From the NCBI GenBank assembly GCA_024349765.1, contig AP026073.1:4960001-5024000 (forward strand): a stretch of 64,000 bases of DNA. Direction: 5' to 3'. Within the stretch, counting starts at the first letter, position 1, and every line of letters begins with the position of its first letter. This document shows, one piece after another, positions 25,711 through 33,009 of this stretch. This stretch comes from Streptomyces nigrescens (GTDB lineage Bacteria; Actinomycetota; Actinomycetes; Streptomycetales; Streptomycetaceae). Under the pieces are notes generated by a model. It did no database searches, was not told where the DNA came from, and saw only the letters and a program-made list of their open reading frames with translations. The position numbers and the translations under genes were made by a program.

Positions 25711-26583
25711 TCAGATGACGGGAGGGCGGCCCAGCCGGGTCAGTCGCCAAACGGTAGCCCACTTCATGGGACGCCTGGGACCGCACGGGGTGGCCCAGCC
25801 CTCCTTGAAGCCGCCCAGCCAGGCCCGCAGCGCCGGTCGCGAGGGGCGACGGGCGAGGGTGAGCAGGAACCAGACACCGAGATAGACCGGAACCAGTGCG
25901 GCGGGGAGGTTGCGGCGGGCCAGCCAGACCCGGTTGCGGGCCACCATCCGGTGGTAGACCGCGTGCCGGGCCGGTGCCGTCGTCGGGTGGTACAGGACCA
26001 TGTCCGACCGGTAGTCGATCATCCAGCCGGCGTTCAGCGCCCGCCAGGCCAGGTCGGTCTCCTCATGGGCGTAGAAGAAGTCGTCGGGCAGCCCGCCGAC
26101 CTCCGCGAAGACCTTGGTGCGCACCGCGTTCGCGCCCCCGAGGAAGGTGGTCACCCGCGAGGAGCGCATCGGGTCGGACGCGCGCAGCCGGGGAACGTGC
26201 CGGCGCTGGGTCTCGCCGGTGTCCGGATCGGCGATCCGGAAGCTGACGATCCCGAGCTCGGGGTCCTTGGCGAACGCCTCGCGGCACAGCTCGGCGGTGT
26301 CCTCCCGGGCCAGCAGCCCGTCGTCGTCGAGGAAGAGCAGGACGTCCATCTCGCGGCCGGCCGGCCCGAACGCCTCGATGCCGACGTTCCGGCCGGCCGG
26401 GATGCCGACGTTCTCCGGGAGCTCGACGGTCCGCACGCCCTCGGGCAGCTCCGGCAGCGGCGAACCGTTGCCGACGACGGCGACCTCGATCGGATCGCCG
26501 TCCTGCTTGGCCACCGAGTCCAGCAGCGCACGCAGCTCCTCGGGGCGGTTGCCCATGGTGATGATCACCGCACCGACGCGCAT
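25711..26583 (-). CDS. GT2-family glycosyltransferase
   Basis: A 290-residue GT-A fold glycosyltransferase of family 2. Motifs: GAVIITMGNRPEELRALLDS at the N-terminus, the rhamnosyltransferase-like NVGIPAGRNVGIE, the metal-binding LFLDDDGLL, and an FFYAHEETDLAWRALNAGW acceptor/base region. A C-terminal hydrophobic segment (ALVPVYLGVWFLLTLA) suggests membrane association. The NVG...N layout resembles dTDP-rhamnosyl transferases, but the sugar donor is not determined. ATG 26583 lies 14 bp after the CDP-alcohol transferase stop, within the operon; the much longer frame starting near 27081 belongs to an overlapping shadow. It likely glycosylates the exported lipid or polymer. Confidence 0.9.
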   Translation of the reverse strand: MRVGAVIITMGNRPEELRALLDSVAKQDGDPIEVAVVGNGSPLPELPEGVRTVELPENVGIPAGRNVGIEAFGPAGREMDVLLFLDDDGLLAREDTAELCREAFAKDPELGIVSFRIADPDTGETQRRHVPRLRASDPMRSSRVTTFLGGANAVRTKVFAEVGGLPDDFFYAHEETDLAWRALNAGWMIDYRSDMVLYHPTTAPARHAVYHRMVARNRVWLARRNLPAALVPVYLGVWFLLTLARRPSRPALRAWLGGFKEGWATPCGPRRPMKWATVWRLTRLGRPPVI

Positions 26584-26597
26584 CTGGGACGCCCCCG

Positions 26598-27377
26598 TCA
26601 CTTGAGCCTGCTGGAGGCGAGGATGGACACGAGGTGGAGCAGCGTCTGGACGAGCGCGATGCCGGCGAGCACGGCGACGCCCAGACGGGAGAAGAACAGA
26701 TCGCCCCTGATCTGGTCGACGATCGCCAGGGCCACGATCAGCAAGGACGCCTCGACGCCGAGGATCAGCCGATGGAACTTCAGCGCGGCGGCGGCCTTGC
26801 GGGCCAGCGCCATGCCGGAGGAGCGCATCTCCGACGCGGCCTCCTTGACCTGCTCCTTGCCGCTCTGCGCGCGGGCCACGCCGACCAGGTCCGTCTCCGC
26901 CTTGATCAGGATGGCGCCGAGGGCGGCCAGCGTGCCGAGGAAGGCCCACAGCCAGTCGATCCGGCCCGAGCCCCACAGATCGGCGGCGCGCAGGCCGAAG
27001 CCGACGAGCACGGCGGCGTCGGTGAGGTACGCGCCGACCCGGTCCATCCAGACACCGGCCAGCGAGTACTGCTTGCGCCACCGGGCGATCTCGCCGTCGA
27101 CGCAGTCGAGCAGCAGGTACAGCTGCACCATCAGCACGCCGAGCACGGCGCCCCAGACCCCCGGCACCAGCAGGGCCGGGGCGGCGAGGACGCCGAACAG
27201 GGTCATCAGGTAGGTCAGCTGGTTGGGCGTGACCCGGGTGTTCACCAGGTGGCGGTCGATACGCAGCGAGATCTCGCGCATGTAGAGCCGGCCGGCCCAG
27301 TGCTCGCCGCTCCGCCGGTCCTTCACCCCCGGGGGGTGAACGACCGGGCGGAGCTCAGCTACCGATGGCTTGTGCAT
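26598..27377 (-). CDS. CDP-alcohol phosphotransferase, membrane-bound
   Basis: A 259-residue integral membrane enzyme with the complete CDP-alcohol phosphotransferase signature D-x2-DG-x2-AR-x8-G-x3-D-x3-D, seen as DCVDGEIARWRKQY then GVWMDRVGAYLTD. It transfers a phosphoalcohol from a CDP-activated donor to an alcohol acceptor. ATG 27377 lies inside the 3' end of the dehydrogenase gene, a 23-bp overlap; longer frames lack similarity. The loop after the active site carries an Ala/Lys/Glu-rich amphipathic stretch (QVKEAASEMRSSG). Its CDP-activated donor is probably made by the nucleotidyltransferase two genes upstream. Confidence 0.9.
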   Translation of the reverse strand: MHKPSVAELRPVVHPPGVKDRRSGEHWAGRLYMREISLRIDRHLVNTRVTPNQLTYLMTLFGVLAAPALLVPGVWGAVLGVLMVQLYLLLDCVDGEIARWRKQYSLAGVWMDRVGAYLTDAAVLVGFGLRAADLWGSGRIDWLWAFLGTLAALGAILIKAETDLVGVARAQSGKEQVKEAASEMRSSGMALARKAAAALKFHRLILGVEASLLIVALAIVDQIRGDLFFSRLGVAVLAGIALVQTLLHLVSILASSRLK

Positions 27378-28416
27378 AGTCGGCGTAAGCGTCCCTGATC
27401 TGGTCGGTGGACAGGTCGAGGTGCTCCAGGATCGTGTAGCGCCCGGGGCGGGTCTTGGGTGCGTACGCGACGGCCTCGACGAATTCCTCGTCGGTGAAGC
27501 CGATCTCACCCGGCGTGACCGGCAGTCCGTGCCGGCGCAGCACCTCGACCATCAGGTCCCGGGTCTCCTTGTCCCCGCGCAGATGCGTGGCGAAGGCGGC
27601 GGCGAGGCCGCACTGCTCGCCATGGCTCGCGGCGCGCTTGGGGTAGAGGATGTCCAGGGCGTGGTTGATCTCGTGGCAGGCGCCGGACGCCGGGCGGCTG
27701 TCGCCGGCCACCGACATCGAGATGCCGGTGAGGACCAGGCCCTCGGCGAGCACCTGGAGGAAGTTGTCGTCGCCGACTCCTCCGGGGTGCCGCAGTACGG
27801 CCTCGCCGGCCTGGCGCGCCATGGCGGCGGCCAGTCCGTCGATCGCCTCGCCGGTCTCGCGGTGCGAGAGCTCCCAGTCCGCGACCGCGGAGATGTTGGA
27901 GATCGCGTCGCCGATGCCGGAGCGGACGAAGCGGACCGGGGCCTCGCGGATGATGTCGAGGTCGATCACCACGGCGATCGGGTTCGGCACACCGTAGGAG
28001 CCGCGGCCGGCGTCGTTGTCGAGCGTGGCGACCGGCGAGCACAGGCCGTCGTGCGACAGGTTCGTCGCGACGGCGACCAGCGGCAGGCCGATCCGCGCGG
28101 CGGCGAACTTGGCGCAGTCGATGATCTTGCCGCCGCCGAGGCCCACGACCGCGTCGTAGTGCCCCTTCTTCATGGCGTCGGCGAGCTTGATCGCGTCGTC
28201 CAGGGTGCCGCCGCCGACCTCGTACCACTCGGCGCCGGGCAGCGCGGGGGACAGCCGCTCACGCAGCCGTGCCCCCGAGCCGCCGCTGATCGCGATGGCG
28301 AGCTTGCCGGACGCGGAGATGCGCTGATCGGCCAGCAGGCCCGCCAGGTCGTCCAGGGCGCCGGCGTTGATGTCGACGACGACCGGGGACGGAATGAGGC
28401 GGGTCAGTACTGGCAT
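27355..28416 (-). CDS. Glycerol-1-phosphate dehydrogenase-like protein (EgsA/AraM group)
   Basis: A 353-residue iron-containing-alcohol-dehydrogenase/dehydroquinate-synthase-fold protein. It has the NAD-binding GGGKIIDCAKFAAAR and the ATNLSHDGLCSPVATLDND segment typical of sn-glycerol-1-phosphate dehydrogenases (archaeal EgsA, Bacillus AraM), plus metal ligands in GDAISNISAVADW, SGACHEINHALD and SHGEQCGLA. The expected reaction is reduction of dihydroxyacetone phosphate to sn-glycerol 1-phosphate, the mirror image of the usual bacterial glycerol phosphate. ATG 28416 overlaps the nucleotidyltransferase stop by 13 bp. Beside a nucleotidyltransferase and CDP-alcohol transferases, it may supply an unusual phosphoalcohol head group. 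A sugar-derived substrate remains possible. Confidence 0.85.
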   Translation of the reverse strand: MPVLTRLIPSPVVVDINAGALDDLAGLLADQRISASGKLAIAISGGSGARLRERLSPALPGAEWYEVGGGTLDDAIKLADAMKKGHYDAVVGLGGGKIIDCAKFAAARIGLPLVAVATNLSHDGLCSPVATLDNDAGRGSYGVPNPIAVVIDLDIIREAPVRFVRSGIGDAISNISAVADWELSHRETGEAIDGLAAAMARQAGEAVLRHPGGVGDDNFLQVLAEGLVLTGISMSVAGDSRPASGACHEINHALDILYPKRAASHGEQCGLAAAFATHLRGDKETRDLMVEVLRRHGLPVTPGEIGFTDEEFVEAVAYAPKTRPGRYTILEHLDLSTDQIRDAYADYAQAIGS

Positions 28417-29141
28417 GCGATGTCACGGCCCTTCGCCAGGTCGTCGTGGTTGTCGATCTCGACCCACTTGACGTCGCCGATCGGGGCCACGTCCACCTTG
28501 AAGCCGCGGTTGACCAGCTCCTGGTAGCCGTCCTCGTAGTAGAGGTCGGGGTCCCGCTCGAAGGTGGTCTTCAGGGCGTCGGCCAGCTCGTCGGCGGCGG
28601 AGCCCTCGATGAGGGTGACACCGATGTACTCACCGGTCGCCTCGGCCGGGTCCATCAGCTTGGTGATCTTCTGGACGCCCTTGTCGGGGTCCACGACGAC
28701 CTTCATCTCCTCGTCGGCGAGCTGCTTGACGGTGTCCAGCGCGAGGATGATCTTCTGGCCGTTGCCGCGGGCGGCGAGCAGGGTCTTCTCGACGGAGACC
28801 GGGTGCACGGTGTCGCCGTTGGCGAGGATCACGTCGTGCTTGATGGAGTCACGGCCGCACCACAGGGAGTAGGCGTTGTTCCACTCCTCGGCCTTGTCGT
28901 TGTCGATCAGGGTGAGCTTGAGGCCGTACTTCTGCTCCAGGGCCTCCTTGCGCTCGTACACGGCCTCCTTGCGGTAGCCGACGATGATCGCGACCTCGGT
29001 CAGGCCGATCTCGGCGAAGTTGCCGAGGGTCAGGTCGAGGATGGTGGTGTCCCCGTCAACCGGCACCAGGGCCTTGGGCAGGGTGTCGGTGTAGGGGCGC
29101 AGACGCCGTCCGGCGCCGGCAGCCAGCACGAGGCCGATCAT
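28404..29141 (-). CDS. Sugar/alcohol-phosphate nucleotidyltransferase (LicC-like)
   Basis: A 245-residue nucleotidyltransferase. The signature GLVLAAGAGRRLRPYTDTLPKALVPV binds the NTP (shown as residues 3-28), VILANGDTVH is the metal-binding strand, and WVEIDNHDDLAKG the C-terminal metal/nucleotide region. It belongs to the group that includes phosphocholine cytidylyltransferase (LicC) and inositol-phosphate cytidylyltransferases, so CTP activation of a phosphoalcohol is likely. The dehydrogenase immediately downstream could provide glycerol 1-phosphate, giving a CDP-glycerol-like donor for the two CDP-alcohol transferases; this link is inferred. The ATG at 29141 overlaps the previous stop by 4 bp. 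Confidence 0.88.
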   Translation of the reverse strand: MIGLVLAAGAGRRLRPYTDTLPKALVPVDGDTTILDLTLGNFAEIGLTEVAIIVGYRKEAVYERKEALEQKYGLKLTLIDNDKAEEWNNAYSLWCGRDSIKHDVILANGDTVHPVSVEKTLLAARGNGQKIILALDTVKQLADEEMKVVVDPDKGVQKITKLMDPAEATGEYIGVTLIEGSAADELADALKTTFERDPDLYYEDGYQELVNRGFKVDVAPIGDVKWVEIDNHDDLAKGRDIACQY

Positions 29142-30943
29142 GCGGGTTCTCCTTCATCGTGTACGGCGGGTGCTCCGGAGGAGACCCAGAAGCGGATGCT
29201 CTCGATGAGCACCAGCAGCGCCAGGACCACGGCCAGGGCCGTGAGCGCGATTGTGAAACCTTCAGGGGACAGCGCGGCTGCCAGGACGGTCACTACGAGG
29301 ACGCGTCCCTCGTGGCCGCCGGTTGCCCGGACCAGCCACCGCGGCGGGGCCCCGGTGCCACCGCGGATGCGGTAGACGGTGTCGTAGTGATGGTAGGCGA
29401 CGGCCGCGACCAGCCCGAACGCCGCGGGGAGCGCTCCGGGCACGTCCGCGCGGGCGGCCAGCACCAGGATCGTGACGTACTCGCCGGCCCGGAAGAAGGG
29501 CGGGACGAGCCAGTCGAGGGCGCCCTTGAGCGGCCGGGACACCGCCGCACCGGCCAGCAGCGCGGAGCAGGCGGCTACGCCCACGGTGAGCCAGGACGCC
29601 GGGTCGCTCTCGAAGATCACCCAGACCAGCAGCACCGCGGTCGAGAGAAATGCCATAGCCGGGGCGAGGAAGGACCCGGTCCGGCCGCGGCCGTGCGCGC
29701 CGCGGGCGATCAGCTCGGCGAGCGGCCCGGAGTCGGCGAGGTCGGCCAGGGCCCGGGCGGCGCGGTCGGTGCGCCGGGCCCGCCGGGTCAGCGAGCGCAG
29801 CACCCGGCCGGCCGTGGTGTAGCAGGCGGCCAGCGCACAGCCGATGAGCAGGGCGTAGAAGACGATGCGCGGGGTGGTCAGCGCCGTGAGGACGGCGATC
29901 ATGGCCCAGCGTTCGCCGATCGGCAGCACGATCATGCGGCGGACCCAGACCGTCCAGCCGACGCTGTCGAGCTTGTCGGAGAGCGCCGCGGTGGGGCTGG
30001 TGTTGCCGGCGGCGTCGTGGTTGGCCTCGTTGAAGGCGAAGTCGACGACGTGCCGGCAGGTCTGCAGGACCATCGCGCCGAGCGCCAGGGCCCATACGTC
30101 GTCCCCGCCCCGGGCGGCGCCCAGCGCCAGGCCCGCGTAGTAGGCGTACTCCTTGGCCCGGTCGAAGGTGGCGTCCAGCCAGGCGCCCAGCGTCGAGTAC
30201 TGCAGGGAGTAGCGGGCGAGCTGCCCGTCGGTGCAGTCCAGGACGAAGGAGAGGAGCAGCAGCACGCCCGCGGCGACGAAGCCGGCGCGGGTGCCGGTGG
30301 CCGCGCCGCCCGCCGCTATCAGCGCGGTGAGCAGGGACGCGGTGGTGACCTGGTTGGGGGTGAGGCCGCGGCGCGCGCACCAGCGGGCGAGGTAGCGGGA
30401 GTACGGGCTGATGAAGAAGGTCGTGAAGAAGCCGTCGCGGGACTTCACCGCGGTGCGCAGCCGGACCGCCTCGTCGTCGACGGCCGCGACCGCCTCGCGG
30501 GCCTCCTCGCGCTGGGCGGGGGTGAGCGCGACAGTGGCGACCAGGCTGCCCAGCTCGACGCGGTGCAGACCGGTGTCGTCGCGGTCCAGGGACTCGGTGA
30601 GCGTCTCGGTGAGGACGTCCGTGAGGTGGGCGGTGCCGGCGCCGACCGGGATCCGGCCGACCGCGCGGGCCAGCGCGGGGCGGGCCGCGGCCTGTGCGGT
30701 GAGCGCGCCCGGCACGGCGGCGGCCGGGAAGCGCGGGTCGGTCAGCGCGAGCCGCAGGGCGTGCAGGTGGCCGACGAAGCGGGGGTCGACGAGGGCGACC
30801 CGCTCCTGTGCGGGCACCTCGGCGAGCAGCGCGGCGGCGGAGGCGGCGTCGTCCGCCGTACGGACGTCGAAGCCGAGCGTGCGCAGGTCGGCTTCGAGCG
30901 GCGACCCGGCGACCGGCGGACCGGTGAGGATGGCGGTCGACAG
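29138..30943 (-). CDS. CDP-alcohol phosphotransferase with extra N- and C-terminal domains (DUF5941-like)
   Basis: A 601-residue membrane protein. Residues 1-190 are soluble (STAILTGPPVAGSPLEADL opening). The complete CDP-alcohol signature DCTDGQLARYSLQY...GAWLDATFDRAKE falls near residue 235-265, followed by further membrane helices and a C-terminal block with FFRAGEYVTILVLAA, HHYDTVYRIRGG and a final helix, which corresponds to the DUF5941 extension. In frame, the homologous N-terminus continues upstream of GTG 30817 to a CTG at 30943 that has AAGGAG 9 nt before it; an in-frame TGA lies just upstream, and no ATG, GTG or TTG exists between. I therefore call a CTG start. It is the first gene of the seven-gene operon. 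Confidence 0.85.
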   Translation of the reverse strand: MSTAILTGPPVAGSPLEADLRTLGFDVRTADDAASAAALLAEVPAQERVALVDPRFVGHLHALRLALTDPRFPAAAVPGALTAQAAARPALARAVGRIPVGAGTAHLTDVLTETLTESLDRDDTGLHRVELGSLVATVALTPAQREEAREAVAAVDDEAVRLRTAVKSRDGFFTTFFISPYSRYLARWCARRGLTPNQVTTASLLTALIAAGGAATGTRAGFVAAGVLLLLSFVLDCTDGQLARYSLQYSTLGAWLDATFDRAKEYAYYAGLALGAARGGDDVWALALGAMVLQTCRHVVDFAFNEANHDAAGNTSPTAALSDKLDSVGWTVWVRRMIVLPIGERWAMIAVLTALTTPRIVFYALLIGCALAACYTTAGRVLRSLTRRARRTDRAARALADLADSGPLAELIARGAHGRGRTGSFLAPAMAFLSTAVLLVWVIFESDPASWLTVGVAACSALLAGAAVSRPLKGALDWLVPPFFRAGEYVTILVLAARADVPGALPAAFGLVAAVAYHHYDTVYRIRGGTGAPPRWLVRATGGHEGRVLVVTVLAAALSPEGFTIALTALAVVLALLVLIESIRFWVSSGAPAVHDEGEPA

Positions 30944-31503
30944 ACGAACTCACTCCTTGGAGGCTGACAAGGCAGCGCCGGTCGACCGCATTCGATACGG
31001 ACTACCCGGGCAGCGGGCGTGGCACACCGGGCGCCCGGAGGGCCGGGTGGCACGTCGGCAGAGGCTATCGGATCGCCGGATGCGGCCGTTCACCGCGCAT
31101 TCACCGCACGATCGAGTGACCGACGGCTGCGCCTGCCGCGATCATCATGGTGGATGGGGTGGCGCATGAACAACTGGGCCGCGATCGCGGCTGCCGTTCC
31201 AGGTGCCGGTTATGAGCGGGCTGGTCACGGGGCGGGCGGGTTGTGCCGTGAGCGGTGTGGCCAGGGCCATGCCGCCGGGCGGGGAGCGCCCGCGGCCGGT
31301 GCGGCGGCCGTTCCGGAGTCCCGGGGACCGCCTCGGGCGGTGTCCGCGGGCGGCCCCCTGGTGTGGCCCCTCTCACGGTGGATGCCAGGTGGGCGCACTT
31401 GTGACCGGACGCGCGGGAGGTGTGGCGCCGCGCACCCGCTGTGCCGGTGATGCGGACCCGGCTAGGGCAGACTTGACGTCGAAGACCGACGACAAGGATG
31501 GGC
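30944..31503. other. Divergent intergenic region, 560 bp
   Basis: The gap holds the start region of the minus-strand lipid/export operon and the plus-strand idi gene. No RNA gene, repeat or convincing protein frame was found. On the minus strand TAGTCC and TATCGA near 30990-31003 are possible -10 boxes for the operon. For idi, TAGGGC at about 31463 and TTGACG at about 31469 are seen but do not form a well-spaced pair. The length is unusual for this compact region. Confidence 0.5.
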
Positions 31504-32115
31504 ATGCCGATCACACCTGCCAACGGACAGACCGCCGAGGACGCGGCGGTGCGCACGCCGGGCGGCGCCGCCGAACCGATCATGCTGGAGCTGGTCGACG
31601 AGGACGGTACGACGATCGGCACCGCGGAGAAGCTCGCGGCGCACCAGCCTCCCGGGCAGCTGCACCGGGCGTTCTCGGTCTTCCTCTTCGACGAGAAGGG
31701 CCGGCTGCTGCTCCAGCGCCGGGCGCTGGGGAAGTACCACTCCCCCGGTGTGTGGTCCAACACCTGCTGCGGTCATCCGTATCCCGGTGAGGCGCCGTTC
31801 GCGGCGGCGGCCCGCCGGACCGCGGAGGAGCTGGGTGTGGCGCCGGCGCTGCTGGCCGAGGCGGGCACGGTGCGCTACAACCATCCCGATCCGTCCTCCG
31901 GGCTCGTGGAGCAGGAGTACAACCACCTGTTCGTGGGTCTGGTGCGGGCCGAGCCGGCGCCGGACCCGGAGGAGATCGGCGAGATCGCGTTCGTGACGCC
32001 GGCGGAGCTGGCCGAGCGGCATGCCGAGGCGCCGTTCTCCGCGTGGTTCATGACCGTGCTGGACGCGGCGCGCCCGGCGGTGCGGGAGCTCACCGGGCGG
32101 TCGGCGGGCTGGTAG
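31504..32115 (+). CDS. idi: Isopentenyl-diphosphate delta-isomerase, type I
   Basis: A 203-residue Nudix-fold isomerase interconverting isopentenyl and dimethylallyl diphosphates, which balances the substrates of prenyl elongation. Motifs: LHRAFSVFLFD, WSNTCCGHPYPGE with the active-site Cys and metal-binding His, RRTAEELGV (Nudix-like Glu helix) and EQEYNHLFVG with the catalytic Glu. ATG 31504 has AAGGATGGGC upstream; ATG 31498 is two codons earlier and nearly equivalent. It lies 560 bp from the lipid/export operon, divergent, and 8 kb from the hopanoid operon it should feed. The last 26 bp overlap the convergent ATPase gene. Confidence 0.95.
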   Translation: MPITPANGQTAEDAAVRTPGGAAEPIMLELVDEDGTTIGTAEKLAAHQPPGQLHRAFSVFLFDEKGRLLLQRRALGKYHSPGVWSNTCCGHPYPGEAPFAAAARRTAEELGVAPALLAEAGTVRYNHPDPSSGLVEQEYNHLFVGLVRAEPAPDPEEIGEIAFVTPAELAERHAEAPFSAWFMTVLDAARPAVRELTGRSAGW

Positions 32116-32587
32116 CCAGCGGGGTGAGCGGCAGCTCGGCCCAGATCGCCTTGCCGCCGCCGGTCGTGTGCTCGACGTCGCATTTGCCGCCCACCTCGGC
32201 GGTGACGGTCTTGACCAGCCACAGCCCGCGGCCCCCGACGTCGCCCTGGTCCGCCTCCAGTGCCTTGGGGCGGTAGGGGTGGTCGTCCTCGACCGCGACC
32301 CGCAGCCAGTTGGCGCCGATGGTGACCTGGACGGCGATCTGGGGCGAGAGCAGGGCGGCGTGCCGGACGGCGTTGGTGACCAGTTCGGAGACGATGAGCA
32401 GCAGGCCGTCCATGATGTCCGCGGCGACCGGCACGTGCTGTTCGGCGAGCAGGTCCCGGACCGCGTGGCGCGCCTGCGGCACCGAGGACTCCAGTGCCGG
32501 TGCGGTGAAGCGCCAGACACCTTCGTACGCGAGCGGGGAGGTCAGCTCGTCGGGGGGTTCTGCGGGGGGTCCGGAAGGCATCCTCAC
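32090..32587 (-). CDS. RsbW-like ATP-binding (anti-sigma/HATPase_c) protein
   Basis: A 165-residue GHKL ATPase-domain protein similar in type to the one at 8221. The N box is LLIVSELVTNAVRHA, the G1 region VAVEDDHPYRP, and the G2 region GGRGLWLVKTVTAEVG. It likely binds ATP and a sigma or anti-sigma-antagonist partner; none is encoded next to it. The start may be GTG 32587 or ATG 32581; neither has a well-spaced ribosome site (GTGAGG abuts the ATG). The gene converges with idi, overlapping it by 26 bp. Confidence 0.82.
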   Translation of the reverse strand: MRMPSGPPAEPPDELTSPLAYEGVWRFTAPALESSVPQARHAVRDLLAEQHVPVAADIMDGLLLIVSELVTNAVRHAALLSPQIAVQVTIGANWLRVAVEDDHPYRPKALEADQGDVGGRGLWLVKTVTAEVGGKCDVEHTTGGGKAIWAELPLTPLATSPPTAR

Positions 32588-32793
32588 AGGAAGAGTGTTG
32601 AGAATGCGCTGGTCCGTACCGGCCTGCTGAACACAAGTCAGCGCCTATCGACGGCTTTTGGCGGATTCCGAGAGTTTCCCGCGGGCTGAGGACCGGCCCT
32701 GTTCTCTTTGTGCCGGGTTCGTGGATTCCCCGGGAACGGCACCCCTGCGATCCCGCCATCGGGCTCGCCCGGCCCGGCGGCAGGGGCGGACAG

Positions 32794-32831
32794 CACAGCA
32801 GGCCCGGTGCCGGGGCACCGGGCCTGCTGTG
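32794..32831 (-). terminator. Terminator downstream of tRNA-fMet
   Basis: CACAGCAGGCCCGGTGCC (32794-32811) is perfectly complementary to GGCACCGGGCCTGCTGTG (32814-32831), giving an 18-bp inverted repeat with a 2-base centre. It begins 8 bp beyond the tRNA 3' end on the minus strand and is positioned to end the tRNA transcript. Confidence 0.85.
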
Positions 32832-32838
32832 TGTGCAG

Positions 32839-32912
32839 TAGCGGGGACAGGATTTGAACCTGCGACCTCTGGGTTATGAGCCCAGCGAGCTACCGAGCTG
32901 CTCCACCCCGCG
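32839..32912 (-). tRNA. Initiator tRNA-fMet (anticodon CAT)
   Basis: A 74-nt cloverleaf on the minus strand. The acceptor arm is CGCGGGG paired with CCCCGC, leaving C1 opposed to T72, the mismatch expected of an initiator. The anticodon stem CTGGG/CCCAG has the three consecutive G-C pairs of initiators around the loop CTCATAA, and the T arm is GCAGG-TTCAAAT-CCTGT. The discriminator is A73 and CCA is not encoded, as is usual in actinomycetes. A promoter lies just upstream and a perfect hairpin just downstream, so it is a single-gene unit. Confidence 0.96.
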
Positions 32913-32924
32913 TCGGTTGCCCTC

Positions 32925-32953
32925 ACCTTACGGGTCGCCCGCTGCAGATCCAA
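32925..32953 (-). promoter_or_regulatory. Promoter of tRNA-fMet
   Basis: On the minus strand TTGGAT (32948-32953) is followed after exactly 17 bp by TAAGGT (32925-32930). Transcription would start near 32918, a few bases before the mature tRNA at 32912. The -10 fits TANNNT well and the -35 partly. Confidence 0.65.
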
Positions 32954-33009
32954 ATCGATAAACCGACCGACCGCGGGCCGGCGCGGCGCCTCGCCCCGGC
33001 CCGCCCGGG

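Noticed and set aside
30817-30943. GTG 30817 as the start of the first CDP-alcohol transferase
   Set aside because: It would discard 42 codons of family-like sequence and lacks a ribosome site, whereas CTG 30943 has AAGGAG at good spacing.
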